NCBI RefSeq assembly: GCF_025685575.1
Contig: NZ_JAGSYD010000004.1
Span: 1 to 64,000, forward strand
Source: Granulicella cerasi
GTDB taxonomy: Bacteria; Acidobacteriota; Terriglobia; Terriglobales; Acidobacteriaceae
Direction of reading: 5' to 3'
DNA length: 64,000 bases
Position numbers and translations under genes: made by a program
In this document: piece after piece, positions 50,615-59,766 of the stretch
How the letters are laid out: every line of letters begins with the position of its first letter
How positions within the stretch are numbered: position 1 is the first letter of the stretch
The notes under the pieces: generated by a model
What the model was told of the DNA's origin: nothing
The model's database searches: none
The model's input: only the letters and a program-made list of their open reading frames with translations

Positions 50615-52254
50615 GCGGAGAACAGAAGCTGCTGGACCGCCGTCGGTTTCTCGCGGCCACGGGCATGGCGGGCGCGATGAGCATTACCGCCGCGGCCCAG
50701 GGCAAGGTCGTTGCGGCGTCGAGCGAAGGCGCTGTCGCTGACGGGCGCACGCTGAATACGGTTGCGCTGCAGCGGGCGATCGATCGTGCGCACGAAGCTG
50801 GTGGCGGCGTCGTGGTGCTCACGCCGGGCGTGTACCTCAGCGGCGGCTTGCAACTGCGCAGCAACGTTACGCTGCGTCTTGAGGCGGGATCGGAGCTGCT
50901 GGGTAGTCCTCGAACGGAGGACTACCAGTATCATCCGGGCCCTGCTGAAGAAGGCGATGCGAACGGTCGTCACCTGATCTTCGCGATCGACGCGGAGAAC
51001 ATCGCGGTCGAAGGACTTGGCACGATCGACGGCAACGGCGCACACTTCTGGCATCGCAAGGGCCGCCCCCAGGCGAAGCCCGAAGACATGTGGGCCGACG
51101 TGGTTGCGTGGGATTACGAAGCTGCTACGCCCCGGCGTCCGGCGCCTATGCTTGAGTTTGCCCGCTGCCGCAACGTGCGTGTCGAGGGCGTCACGCTGGC
51201 GAATGCGCCGAGTTGGACGATGCGTCCGATCGCTTGTGAGTCCGTCTGGATTCACGGCGTGCGCGTTCGCAATCCCATCTTTGCGCCGAACACGGATGGC
51301 ATGGACATCACCGCCAGCCGCAACGTTTTCATCTCTGACTGCGACATCGCCACGGGCGATGATGCGATCTGCATCAAGAGTGAGAACCCCTACGGCGAGC
51401 TGCTGCCCACCAAGAACATCACGATCACCAACTGCGTGTTCACGACCTGCTGCAACGGTCTGAAGCTGGGCACGGCGACATATGGCCGCTTCGAGAACAT
51501 CACGTTTTCAAACTCCGTGATCTACAACGAAGCATCATCGCCGTTAAATGAACGCGTGATCGCAGGCATTGCCCTGGAGATGGTCGATGGTGGATCGATC
51601 GAAGGCGTTGCGATCTCCAACATCGTGATGGAGAACGTGCGTACGCCGCTGTTCGTGCGACTTGGCGAGCGACACAAGGGCCGAGGCAGCTTCGTGCGGG
51701 ACATCAAGATCAGCGGCATTCAGGCGCGCGGTGCGCTGCTGACGAGTTCGATCATGGGCGTCGAAGGGATGCCGGTCGAGAACGTCTCGCTGCGGGATAT
51801 CTCGATCGCAACCGTGGAGAAGGGCGAACGCAAATGGGCGCATGGAATGCCCCCAGAGATGCGCGAGTTCTATCCCGAGGCGCGCATGTTTGGCAGGCTT
51901 CCCGCTGCGGGTTTGTATGTGCGTCATGCGAAGGGGATCTCGGTCAGTGCCTTCAGCCTGAACTCGGAGACTCCGGACCCTCGACCGGTGATCGCGACCG
52001 AGGATGTATCGGATGTGGAATTGCTGCACGTGAAGGCAAGCGCTGCGGCCGAAGGCGAGCCTCTGCTGCGCTTACGCAATACGCAGAACGCCTGGGTAAG
52101 CGGAACGCGCGCACCTGCGGGAACTGCGGTGTTCGTCGAAGTTGCGGGCGCGACTTCGAGCGGGATTGCGCTGCACGGCAACGAGACGAGCAGCGCGGCG
52201 AAGGTCGTTGCCTTTGCAGAAAACGCGAAGGCGGAGGCGGTTACCGGGGCCTGA
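50611..52254 (+). CDS. GH28 polygalacturonase-like enzyme
   Basis: The product is 547 aa from GTG 50611 (AAGGGAAG upstream). A Tat-like start, LDRRRFLAATGMAGAM, precedes the right-handed beta-helix. GH28 motifs: NTDGMD (catalytic Asp) and TGDDAICIK (two catalytic Asp). The third motif reads CCNGLKLGT instead of the usual G-H-G, and RVIAGIALEM sits at the later R-x-K position. It should hydrolyse galacturonan, rhamnogalacturonan or related galacturonosides; the changed third motif puts it in a bacterial subgroup. It ends the operon. A bidirectional terminator follows. Confidence 0.88.
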   Translation: MSGEQKLLDRRRFLAATGMAGAMSITAAAQGKVVAASSEGAVADGRTLNTVALQRAIDRAHEAGGGVVVLTPGVYLSGGLQLRSNVTLRLEAGSELLGSPRTEDYQYHPGPAEEGDANGRHLIFAIDAENIAVEGLGTIDGNGAHFWHRKGRPQAKPEDMWADVVAWDYEAATPRRPAPMLEFARCRNVRVEGVTLANAPSWTMRPIACESVWIHGVRVRNPIFAPNTDGMDITASRNVFISDCDIATGDDAICIKSENPYGELLPTKNITITNCVFTTCCNGLKLGTATYGRFENITFSNSVIYNEASSPLNERVIAGIALEMVDGGSIEGVAISNIVMENVRTPLFVRLGERHKGRGSFVRDIKISGIQARGALLTSSIMGVEGMPVENVSLRDISIATVEKGERKWAHGMPPEMREFYPEARMFGRLPAAGLYVRHAKGISVSAFSLNSETPDPRPVIATEDVSDVELLHVKASAAAEGEPLLRLRNTQNAWVSGTRAPAGTAVFVEVAGATSSGIALHGNETSSAAKVVAFAENAKAEAVTGA

Positions 52255-52269
52255 GAGTGAGTGTCACGG

Positions 52270-52301
52270 AAAGCCCACGCTGACGGATCAGCGTGGGCTT
52301 T
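52270..52301. terminator. Bidirectional terminator between convergent genes
   Basis: AAAGCCCACGCTGA and TCAGCGTGGGCTTT are perfect 14-base arms around a CGGA loop, with A and T ends. It lies 15 bp after the GH28 stop and 11 bp before the end of the Ig-domain lipoprotein. Confidence 0.9.
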
Positions 52302-52312
52302 CTCGTGGATGC

Positions 52313-55300
52313 TTACTTCTGGTAGGTGGAGACGATCGGCGTCGCTGCGGACGCGGTGGGAATGCTCACCGCGCGTGTGCCGGTGATGGCGTAGCCGATT
52401 GCGCTCGAGGTGCTGGAGGTGGTGAAGAGCAGGCGGCCCGTGAGGTCTTCGGTGTACGTGGCCGACGAGCTTTGCGCCGTGCTCAGCGTGCCTGCGGGGA
52501 CGCTGGTATCGAGCACGTTGGCGATCTTGCCGGTGACGAGACCGTTCACGCTGCCCGAGGAGAAGCTCCAGGTGGAGATGCCGGAATCCAGCGGTGCTGC
52601 CACAGGAATCGTCGGCGTGGCCACGGCAAAGATGCCGGAATCCAGCGGCATCTGCGACGTGGTGCTGGGCACCTGAAGCTCGTAGCGTACCAGCGCAGGA
52701 TAAGTGCTTGTGGTCGAGAGGTCGATGCCGTAGCCTGCGCCCTGTCCGTAGAGATAGATGGTCTGCGAGAGCGCGCCGGTGATCGTCATCGCGACGCGGC
52801 CGGTGACGCCGACGGTGAAGGACGCGGACTTGCTCTGCGATTGCGTCAACGTACCCGCTCGATTGGCATCGACCAGAAAGGTGCCGAGGCCCGACGAGGT
52901 ATAGGTCAGCGCGGAGAGGATCGCGTTCGACGCCGTGGGGAAGGTCGTTGCGCCATCGCCGCCGCTCGCCTGGGTCTCGTAGCTGATGGAGACGGAAGGG
53001 AAGGCCGTGGTGGCGGCGTAGGAGGAGTACTGCTGCAGGCGGGCTTCGCCGGCAAGCAGCGCCGAAGTGGTGTGCGTGTCGATCGAGAGCAGCAGCATCT
53101 GGTTGGCGTTCACGATGACGTAGCTGTAGTTCACCGGCGCTGCGGTGAACTGCGTGCCGGTGTAGGTGAACTTCAGCGTGCCGCGACCGTTGGTGGTGGA
53201 GGGCGCGACGAAGGTTCCCGTAAGGCTGAGGCTGCTGTAGTTGGTGCCGTAGGCTGAGGCGTCCTCGGTGCCCGAGGTGATGGCGGAGGTGCCGTCGGCG
53301 GTGAAGAGTCCTGCTGCGACGACCGGTCCATACTTGACCGACGAGCCGCAGGCGGAGCAGGCGGACTCGCCCGAAAGGCCGAAGACGAAGCTGTTCTTCA
53401 CCGTGCTCGCAGCGAAGGCGGATGCCGTTTGCGCGAGAGCGTAGCCGCTGCTCTGCATGCCGGTGCCGGTGGAGTTGTCAAAGCCGGTGAGTGCGACGTA
53501 CTGCGCGACGCCGGCCGTCTGGCTGGAGAGCGCCACCGCGTACACCAGCGACTGTGCGCCGATCGTGATGGTCATCAGGCCACGACCATCGGTGTTCACC
53601 GCATAGGTGCCGGAGAGGGTCTGGGCCGTCTGTACGCCGCTGCTTCCATCGTTGAGGTCGACCACACCGGTGAGGGTGCCGTTGCCGTCGGCGTTGAAGC
53701 TGCCGAGGATGCCCCGGGCGTAGACCTTGCCATCGCCCACCGTCGTGCTGCCCGGGCGGCCGGTGACGAGGAAGGCATAGCTGCCCTTCAGCGTCCCGTT
53801 CGCGGTGCCACCTGAGAGCGTACTTCCGATGGCGATGGTGAAGGCCTTGGTGACGCTCGCGCCGGTGCTGTCGGTAACTGCCACGGTGAAGCTGTACGTT
53901 CCGCCGACGAAGGTGTTGCCGGAGATCACGCCGCCTGCGGAGAGTGTGAAGCCGCTCGGTAGCGTGCCGCTGTAGAGGGTCCACGTATAGGGCGTTGTGC
54001 CGAGCGAGGCGGAGAGCGTCGCAGAGTAAGGCGTTCCGATATTGCCAGCCGGCAGCGATGTCGTATCGATCTGCAGCAGCGATGGAGCAACGACCTTCAT
54101 CGTGTACGTCTGGGTTACGGTGGCGGGAGTGGTGTCGGTAGCCTGCACCGTGAAGGTCGTCGTGGCAACCGCCGAGGGTGTGCCGGAGATCAGGCCGCCG
54201 GGGGAAAGCGTCAGCCCCGCCGGTAGCGTGGAGCCTGCCGCGAGCGACCAGGTAATCGGTGCATTGCCGCCGGTGGAGGCAAGTTGCAGCGAATACGGCA
54301 GGCCTGTCGTTCCCGAGGGAACTGTGGTGGTCGTGATGGCGAGCGTGCTCAGCACGATGGTGAGGTTGAGGTTGACGCTGGCGGTCTGCGCCGGGGTGAA
54401 GGAGTCCGTCGCCTTCACGGTGAGCGCGGCGTTGCTGACCGGCGTGGTCGGCGTGCCGGAGAGAAGGCCGGTGCTACTGAGCGTGAGCCCCGCAGGCAGC
54501 GTGCCTGAGGTGATGCTCCAGGTCACCGGCGACTGCCCGCCGGTGGACTGCAGTTGTTGCGAATACGCGTTCTTCACCGAGCCCTGCGGCAGGGAGGTCG
54601 TCGTGATGGCGAGCGGCGCGTAAATGGTGATGGTGAAGGTAGCGCTGGCCTTCAGTGGCGTGGGGCTGGAGTCCGTGGCCTGCACGCTGAAGGTCGTGGC
54701 GCCTGCCGCGGTCGGCGTACCGGAAATCACGCCTGCAGAGGAAAGCGTCAGTCCTGCGGGCAGCGCTGCGCTGCCGCTGGCGAGAGCCCAGGTGACTGGC
54801 GCGGTGCCATACTGCGAGGTCAGCGTCGCGCTGTAAGGCTGATTGAGCAGACCATTGGGCAGCGTCACCGTGGTAATGGCGAGGTTCGCCGCAACGATCG
54901 TCAGTGTCTCAAAGAGTTGGATGCTCTGCGGCGTGGTCGCCGAGTCGGTCACGCTGACCGAGAAGGTGAAGGTGCCCGAAACGGTGGGAAGGCCCGAGAG
55001 CAGACCTGTGCTCGAAAGCGTGAGCCCTGCGGGCAGCGTACCGGACGCGACCTTCCAGGCCACAGGTGCGGCTCCGCCTGTTGACGCAAACTGATAGGTG
55101 TACGAAGCGGCGACGCGACCGGAGGGGATCGTCGGTGTCGTCGCGGCGAGCGCAGGGAAGACGTTGATCGTCGTTGTCGCGGAGGACTGCGGTGCATTGA
55201 TCGGGAACGCGTTCACCAATGCGATGAACTGCCCGGTGAGCGTCGCGGGCGCCACGTAGGTCGCGGAGCTTGAGGTCTGCTGGGTCAACTGGCCGCCGGA

Positions 55301-55507
55301 GCTGTCGAGCAGCTGCCACGTCACGCCACCGTTGTTGCTGTCGTTATTCACCTTCGCAGTGAAGGCGACGCTCTGCCCGGCATCGAGTGCCAGCGTGCCC
55401 GAGGGCGTGAGCGTGTCCGTAATCTTCGGGGCCGCGGAGTTCCCGCAGCCCGCGAGAGAGAGGAGGCCGGCCGTGGTGAGCAGAAAAGCTGCGACGATCT
55501 TACGCAT
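52313..55507 (-). CDS. Ig-repeat (He_PIG) lipoprotein, adhesin-like
   Basis: The product is 1064 aa from ATG 55507. The lipobox is LSLAGC (Cys near 21). Residues 130-590 hold about five He_PIG-type repeats (LPAGLTLSSTGLLSG and variants). Residues 600-1060 are two or more larger beta-rich units with similar strand sets (KGSYAFLVTGR, SFVFGLSGE, SYVIVNANQMLLLS), each with GRGLMTITIG-type strands. It is probably a surface adhesin or carbohydrate-contact protein. It is on the strand opposite to the flanking enzyme genes and shows no operator site of its own. Confidence 0.85.
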   Translation of the reverse strand: MRKIVAAFLLTTAGLLSLAGCGNSAAPKITDTLTPSGTLALDAGQSVAFTAKVNNDSNNGGVTWQLLDSSGGQLTQQTSSSATYVAPATLTGQFIALVNAFPINAPQSSATTTINVFPALAATTPTIPSGRVAASYTYQFASTGGAAPVAWKVASGTLPAGLTLSSTGLLSGLPTVSGTFTFSVSVTDSATTPQSIQLFETLTIVAANLAITTVTLPNGLLNQPYSATLTSQYGTAPVTWALASGSAALPAGLTLSSAGVISGTPTAAGATTFSVQATDSSPTPLKASATFTITIYAPLAITTTSLPQGSVKNAYSQQLQSTGGQSPVTWSITSGTLPAGLTLSSTGLLSGTPTTPVSNAALTVKATDSFTPAQTASVNLNLTIVLSTLAITTTTVPSGTTGLPYSLQLASTGGNAPITWSLAAGSTLPAGLTLSPGGLISGTPSAVATTTFTVQATDTTPATVTQTYTMKVVAPSLLQIDTTSLPAGNIGTPYSATLSASLGTTPYTWTLYSGTLPSGFTLSAGGVISGNTFVGGTYSFTVAVTDSTGASVTKAFTIAIGSTLSGGTANGTLKGSYAFLVTGRPGSTTVGDGKVYARGILGSFNADGNGTLTGVVDLNDGSSGVQTAQTLSGTYAVNTDGRGLMTITIGAQSLVYAVALSSQTAGVAQYVALTGFDNSTGTGMQSSGYALAQTASAFAASTVKNSFVFGLSGESACSACGSSVKYGPVVAAGLFTADGTSAITSGTEDASAYGTNYSSLSLTGTFVAPSTTNGRGTLKFTYTGTQFTAAPVNYSYVIVNANQMLLLSIDTHTTSALLAGEARLQQYSSYAATTAFPSVSISYETQASGGDGATTFPTASNAILSALTYTSSGLGTFLVDANRAGTLTQSQSKSASFTVGVTGRVAMTITGALSQTIYLYGQGAGYGIDLSTTSTYPALVRYELQVPSTTSQMPLDSGIFAVATPTIPVAAPLDSGISTWSFSSGSVNGLVTGKIANVLDTSVPAGTLSTAQSSSATYTEDLTGRLLFTTSSTSSAIGYAITGTRAVSIPTASAATPIVSTYQK

Positions 55508-55614
55508 GAGTACAAACTCTTTCCGAGGAGAACTCCATAGAGCTCTCCCCCAAGACATAAACCTGGCAGTGACGGCGTGGAGACGTTTTTTATCGCCAAA
55601 AGCGGGCGAAAACT

Positions 55615-55626
55615 GGTAACGTTTCC
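55615..55626. promoter_or_regulatory. LacI-type operator GGTAACGTTTCC (site 6)
   Basis: A palindrome with one mismatch in the left arm. It lies in the divergent region between the Ig lipoprotein (start 55507) and the GH31 gene, 121 bp above the GH31 start. A TATACC is found between 55660 and 55680. Confidence 0.65.
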
Positions 55627-55746
55627 ATGCTGAAGTTGAGCCACTTTGCGAGCGAGCAACTTATACCCTCTGCCACGATAGAGAGTCAACAGATTCTTCG
55701 CGTCGCAATGGGTCAGTTTATGAACGCGATCTTTCATGGAGTTGTT

Positions 55747-58473
55747 GTGAAGAATTTCCTGCGCACCATGCTGTGCCTGTCGCTTGTCCCCGTCGCCGCC
55801 GCGCAGCACTCTGTACCGCGTGCCACTGAAGGCACTGCCGAACGTTATGATTCGACCGCGGCCGCAGCGGCCGCGGTGGTGTTCGACCACGCACGCTTCA
55901 CCGTGTTGACGCCGCAGCTGATCCGCCTGGAGTGGTCAGCAGATGGCACCTTCGAAGACCGCGCGTCGTTCACCTTTCTCAACCGCCATCTCGCGGTGCC
56001 GAAGTTTTCACAGCAGCTGACGGGCAGCGGTGACACGCGCACACTGACGATCGACACAGGCGCACTGAAGCTGACCTATCAGCCCGCAAAGGGGGACGAA
56101 GGCTTCACCAGCGCAAACCTTTCCATCGCGCTCGACGTAAATGGGAAGTCGGTCTCCTGGAAGCCCGGCATGGCGCCCAGTGGCAATCTGCTGGGTACGG
56201 CACGCACGCTCGATGGGGTGAAGGGCGATGACGTAAAGCTGGAGCAGGGGCTGCTCTCACGCGATGGCTGGACGTTGGTCGATGACTCCTCGCGCCTGCT
56301 CTTTGACTCTGCGGATTTCTCGATGAGCAAGGGCCTCGCCAGCAACTGGCCGTGGTTTGCGCAGCGCAAGCCCGGCAAGCGTGTGGACTGGTACTTCTTC
56401 GGCTACGGCCATGAGTACGCGCGCGAGATGGGCGATTACGTTCGCGTGGCCGGACGCATCCCGCTGCCGCCACGCTACGCTTTCGGCATGTGGTGGTCGC
56501 GCTACTGGGCGTATAGCGATCAGGAGTTGAACGAACTTGTCAGCGGTTTCCGCTCGCGCAACCTGCCGCTGGATGTACTCGTCATCGACATGGACTGGCA
56601 CATCGCCGTGCGTGGCAATGAGCAGGACCCGTCGGGCCACCGGAAGGGCTGGACCGGCTACACCTGGAACAAGAACCTCTTCCCCGAACCGGAGTTGTTC
56701 CTGCATCGCCTGCATGAGGAAGGCGTGCACGCGACGCTGAATCTTCATCCGGCGTCGGGTGTGCAGACCTTCGAGGCTCCGTACGCGGAGATGGCGCGCG
56801 CCATGGGCCAGACCGACGGCAAGTACGTGCCGTTCCAGATCACGGACCGCAAGTTTGCCGAGAACTACTTCGACATCCTGCATCATCCGCTGGAGAAGCA
56901 GGGCATCGATTTCTGGTGGCTCGACTGGCAGCAGGAAGCGCATACGGATGTGGCCGGGGTGGATCCGACCTTCTGGCTGAACTATCTTCACTTCACCGAC
57001 CAGGAGCGCGAGGGCAAGCGCCCGATGCTCTTCCATCGCTGGGGTGGTCTCGGCAACCATCGCTACCAGATCGGCTTCTCCGGCGACACCATCTCGAAGT
57101 GGGAGTCGCTGGCCTTTCAGCCGAACTTCACAGCAACCGCAGCGAACGTCGGCTATGCGTACTGGAGCCACGACATCGGCGGCCACATGCCCGGTGCGAT
57201 TGAGCCGGAGTTGTATCTGCGCTGGCTGCAGTTCGGCGCGTTCAGCCCCATCCTGCGCACGCACACCACAAAGAACCCGGAGGCCGAGCGCCGCGTGTGG
57301 GCGTATCCGGAGCCGTACAGCGACATCATGGAAGCGACGTTGCGCCAGCGCGCTGCATGGATCCCTTACATCTACACGGAGGCACGACGCACATACGACA
57401 CCGGCGTGGCGTTCCTGCGGCCGCTGTACTACTCCTGGCCGGAGCAGAACGAGGCTTACGACGCGAAGAACGAGTTTCTCTTCGGCGACAACGTCATCGT
57501 GGCGCCGGTCACCTCGCCGGTCGACAGTGTCTCCGGGCTTGCTCAGGAGAGCCTCTGGCTGCCGCAGGGTGAGTGGATCGAGCAGTCCAGCGGCAGGCAC
57601 CTGCAGGGCGGCGCGCGGATGACGCGCGAGTACTCTCTTGAGCAGACGCCGGTCTTCATGCGTCCCGGAACGATCGTGCCCATGCAGCCGCCGATGCTGC
57701 ACGTGGGCGAGAAGGCCGTGGACCCGCTGATTGTCCGCGTGGCCGCGCTCGACGACAAGCAGCAGAGCAGCTACTCACTCTATGAGGATTCGAGCGAGGG
57801 CCGCGGCTACGAAGACGCCGCCTATACACGCACAGAGTTGTCTGCCTCGCGCGAGGGTGCGGTCACTACGCTCGTCGTTCATGCGGCGAAGGGGAGCTAT
57901 GTTGGCATGGTGCGCTCGCGTGCGATCCAGCTCGAGCTGCCGGGCGACTGGCCGCCGACTGCGGTGAGCGTCAACGGCAAGCGCCAGGAGCTCGTACGCG
58001 ATCCGAAGGCCAGTGGCTGGCGTTTCGAAGGCAACACGCTGACGACGATCGTGCTCACCGATTCCTTCTCGACCGCGCACGACGTGACGATCCGTGTGGA
58101 GCGCGATCCGAAGCTCGTCGCGCAGTCTTCGCTGCTCGATGGCTTTGCGGGAAAGATGGTCGACCTGCGCCGAGCCTATGCGCAGATGAACGATATCTGG
58201 CCGGTGAATGATCTGGTCGCGGCCTCGCAGACGGGGGACCGCATCGGCTATCGACCGGAGCAGGCGCTACAGGAGGTGAAGGCCTTGCCGGGTCTCATCA
58301 CCAGCGCACAGCGAGGTGTGGAGGAGTTCGCGGTGCGCGAAGACAAGGACTGGAAGGTCGCGCCGAAGCCAAAGGATGACGAAGATGCCGCAGCACAGCA
58401 TCGCAAGCAGGCTGCGAACCAGGTTCGCCTGAAGCGCGCGCGTGCAGCGCTGGTGGCTGCTGCGAAGAACTAA
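55747..58473 (+). CDS. GH31 alpha-glycosidase
   Basis: The product is 908 aa from GTG 55747 (GGAG upstream); the ATG at 55627 would give a protein without a proper signal peptide at its start. The signal peptide ends in VAAAQ. The barrel begins with RYAFGMWWSRYWAYSDQELN. The nucleophile Asp is in FWWLDWQQE and the acid/base Asp in GFSGDTISKWESL. The family includes alpha-glucosidases and alpha-xylosidases. A C-terminal helical extension of about 100 residues (PGLITSAQRGVEEFAVRE on) is longer than usual. It converges with the permease gene, overlapping its stop by 4 bp. Confidence 0.92.
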   Translation: MKNFLRTMLCLSLVPVAAAQHSVPRATEGTAERYDSTAAAAAAVVFDHARFTVLTPQLIRLEWSADGTFEDRASFTFLNRHLAVPKFSQQLTGSGDTRTLTIDTGALKLTYQPAKGDEGFTSANLSIALDVNGKSVSWKPGMAPSGNLLGTARTLDGVKGDDVKLEQGLLSRDGWTLVDDSSRLLFDSADFSMSKGLASNWPWFAQRKPGKRVDWYFFGYGHEYAREMGDYVRVAGRIPLPPRYAFGMWWSRYWAYSDQELNELVSGFRSRNLPLDVLVIDMDWHIAVRGNEQDPSGHRKGWTGYTWNKNLFPEPELFLHRLHEEGVHATLNLHPASGVQTFEAPYAEMARAMGQTDGKYVPFQITDRKFAENYFDILHHPLEKQGIDFWWLDWQQEAHTDVAGVDPTFWLNYLHFTDQEREGKRPMLFHRWGGLGNHRYQIGFSGDTISKWESLAFQPNFTATAANVGYAYWSHDIGGHMPGAIEPELYLRWLQFGAFSPILRTHTTKNPEAERRVWAYPEPYSDIMEATLRQRAAWIPYIYTEARRTYDTGVAFLRPLYYSWPEQNEAYDAKNEFLFGDNVIVAPVTSPVDSVSGLAQESLWLPQGEWIEQSSGRHLQGGARMTREYSLEQTPVFMRPGTIVPMQPPMLHVGEKAVDPLIVRVAALDDKQQSSYSLYEDSSEGRGYEDAAYTRTELSASREGAVTTLVVHAAKGSYVGMVRSRAIQLELPGDWPPTAVSVNGKRQELVRDPKASGWRFEGNTLTTIVLTDSFSTAHDVTIRVERDPKLVAQSSLLDGFAGKMVDLRRAYAQMNDIWPVNDLVAASQTGDRIGYRPEQALQEVKALPGLITSAQRGVEEFAVREDKDWKVAPKPKDDEDAAAQHRKQAANQVRLKRARAALVAAAKN

Positions 58474-59714
58474 CCCTCGAGCACGGGGCCGCTCGCAGCG
58501 AGAGGCTGCGGGCGGCCTTTGTACTTCAGGCCGAAGAAGATCGACGGCAGATAGCAGAGTGCGGGCAGAAGGAACGAGAAGCGCAGTCCTGCTGCATCGG
58601 CGATGTGGCCTTGCACGGACGGCAGCAAAGCACCGCCGACGAGCGCCGCGACGAACAGGCCAGAGCCGGCGTCGATCAGCGGACCGAGGCCGTCGAGCGC
58701 GCTGGTGACGAGGATCGGCACCATAAGCGAGTTGCAAAGGCCGACGGCGAGCATCAACGCTGCGGCCGTGACGCCCGTGGAGCTTACCGACAGCAGGACG
58801 CAGAGCGTAGCCGTGGTGGCGAGAACGGCGAGGATGCGCTGTGGGTTAGCGCGGCGTAGCAACGGGAATCCCACGAAGCGGCCGATCATGGCCCCGCCGT
58901 TGTACAGCGAGGCGAGGAACGCCGCATGTTCTCGCGTCGCTCCGAGCGTGGAGCCGAGGCAGAGATAGTTGATCAATAGACCGCCGATCGCGATCTCCGC
59001 GCCGACATAGAAGAACATGGCGCCGACGCCAAAGAGCAGGCGACGTTGCTGGAAGAGTGCGCGATAGCTTACGTCCTGGCGTGAGGCCTGTGCGGGGCGC
59101 AGATCAGGAAGCCTGGCCACGGCGACGACGATGACGAGAGCGAACAGCCCCGCGCCGATCGCCAGATACGGCGTGCGAAATCCAGCCGAGCCTGCATGGG
59201 AAGCCGTGAGGCGCGGCAGGATCGCCCATGCGCCGAAGCTCGGTGCAAGCATGGAGCCAAGTGAGTTGACGGCGAGTGCAAGGCTGTAGCGGCTGGGCGC
59301 GTTGGACGCATCTCCAAGCAGCGAGACGTAGGGCGAGGCCGCGGTCTGCAACGCGGCGATGCCCGCTGCCATAAGGCTGAGGGCGGCGAGAAAAAGTTGG
59401 AACGACGCGTGGCTGGAGGCGCGCGCAAAGACGAGCGTGGCGCAGGCCATCACCGCAAGGCTCACCGTCAACGCGTGACGATACCCGAGGCGTGAGACCA
59501 TCCGGCTTGCGGGGTAGGAGACCGCAAAGCAGGTGAGGTAGAAGGTGAGTTGAACAGCGGTGGATTCACTGTAGCTGAGATGAAAGACCTGCCGAAAAGC
59601 GCTGACGAGAACATCGTTCAGGGAGACGAGGAAGCCCCAGGTGAAGAACAGTGAGGTGACGAGCACGACGGAGGCGCGAAGCGAGAGCGAGTTCGAGGGG
59701 GCAGGAGCAGTCAT
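58470..59714 (-). CDS. FHS-type sugar:H+ symporter (FucP/GluP-like MFS)
   Basis: The product is 414 aa with about 12 transmembrane segments. Family signs include SLFFTWGFLVSLNDVLVS in helix 1, the YPASRMVSRLGYRHAL loop and ALQTAASPYVSLLGD. It belongs to the fucose/glucose/galactose permease group of the major facilitator superfamily and imports monosaccharides released by the enzymes. The gene diverges from the CBM9-tailed glycosidase with a 52-bp gap; operator site 7 sits just beyond that gap. Confidence 0.9.
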   Translation of the reverse strand: MTAPAPSNSLSLRASVVLVTSLFFTWGFLVSLNDVLVSAFRQVFHLSYSESTAVQLTFYLTCFAVSYPASRMVSRLGYRHALTVSLAVMACATLVFARASSHASFQLFLAALSLMAAGIAALQTAASPYVSLLGDASNAPSRYSLALAVNSLGSMLAPSFGAWAILPRLTASHAGSAGFRTPYLAIGAGLFALVIVVAVARLPDLRPAQASRQDVSYRALFQQRRLLFGVGAMFFYVGAEIAIGGLLINYLCLGSTLGATREHAAFLASLYNGGAMIGRFVGFPLLRRANPQRILAVLATTATLCVLLSVSSTGVTAAALMLAVGLCNSLMVPILVTSALDGLGPLIDAGSGLFVAALVGGALLPSVQGHIADAAGLRFSFLLPALCYLPSIFFGLKYKGRPQPLAASGPVLEG

Positions 59715-59766
59715 GGGTGGCAGAAATCGTTGTCAGTTACCCGGCGGAGCAAGTATAGTTCCAGCG

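Noticed and set aside
55857-55877. GC-rich inverted repeat CCGCGGCC ... GGCCGCGG near the GH31 start
   Set aside because: It lies in a poly-alanine coding stretch (GCN codons), so the symmetry follows from codon repetition rather than from a regulatory site.
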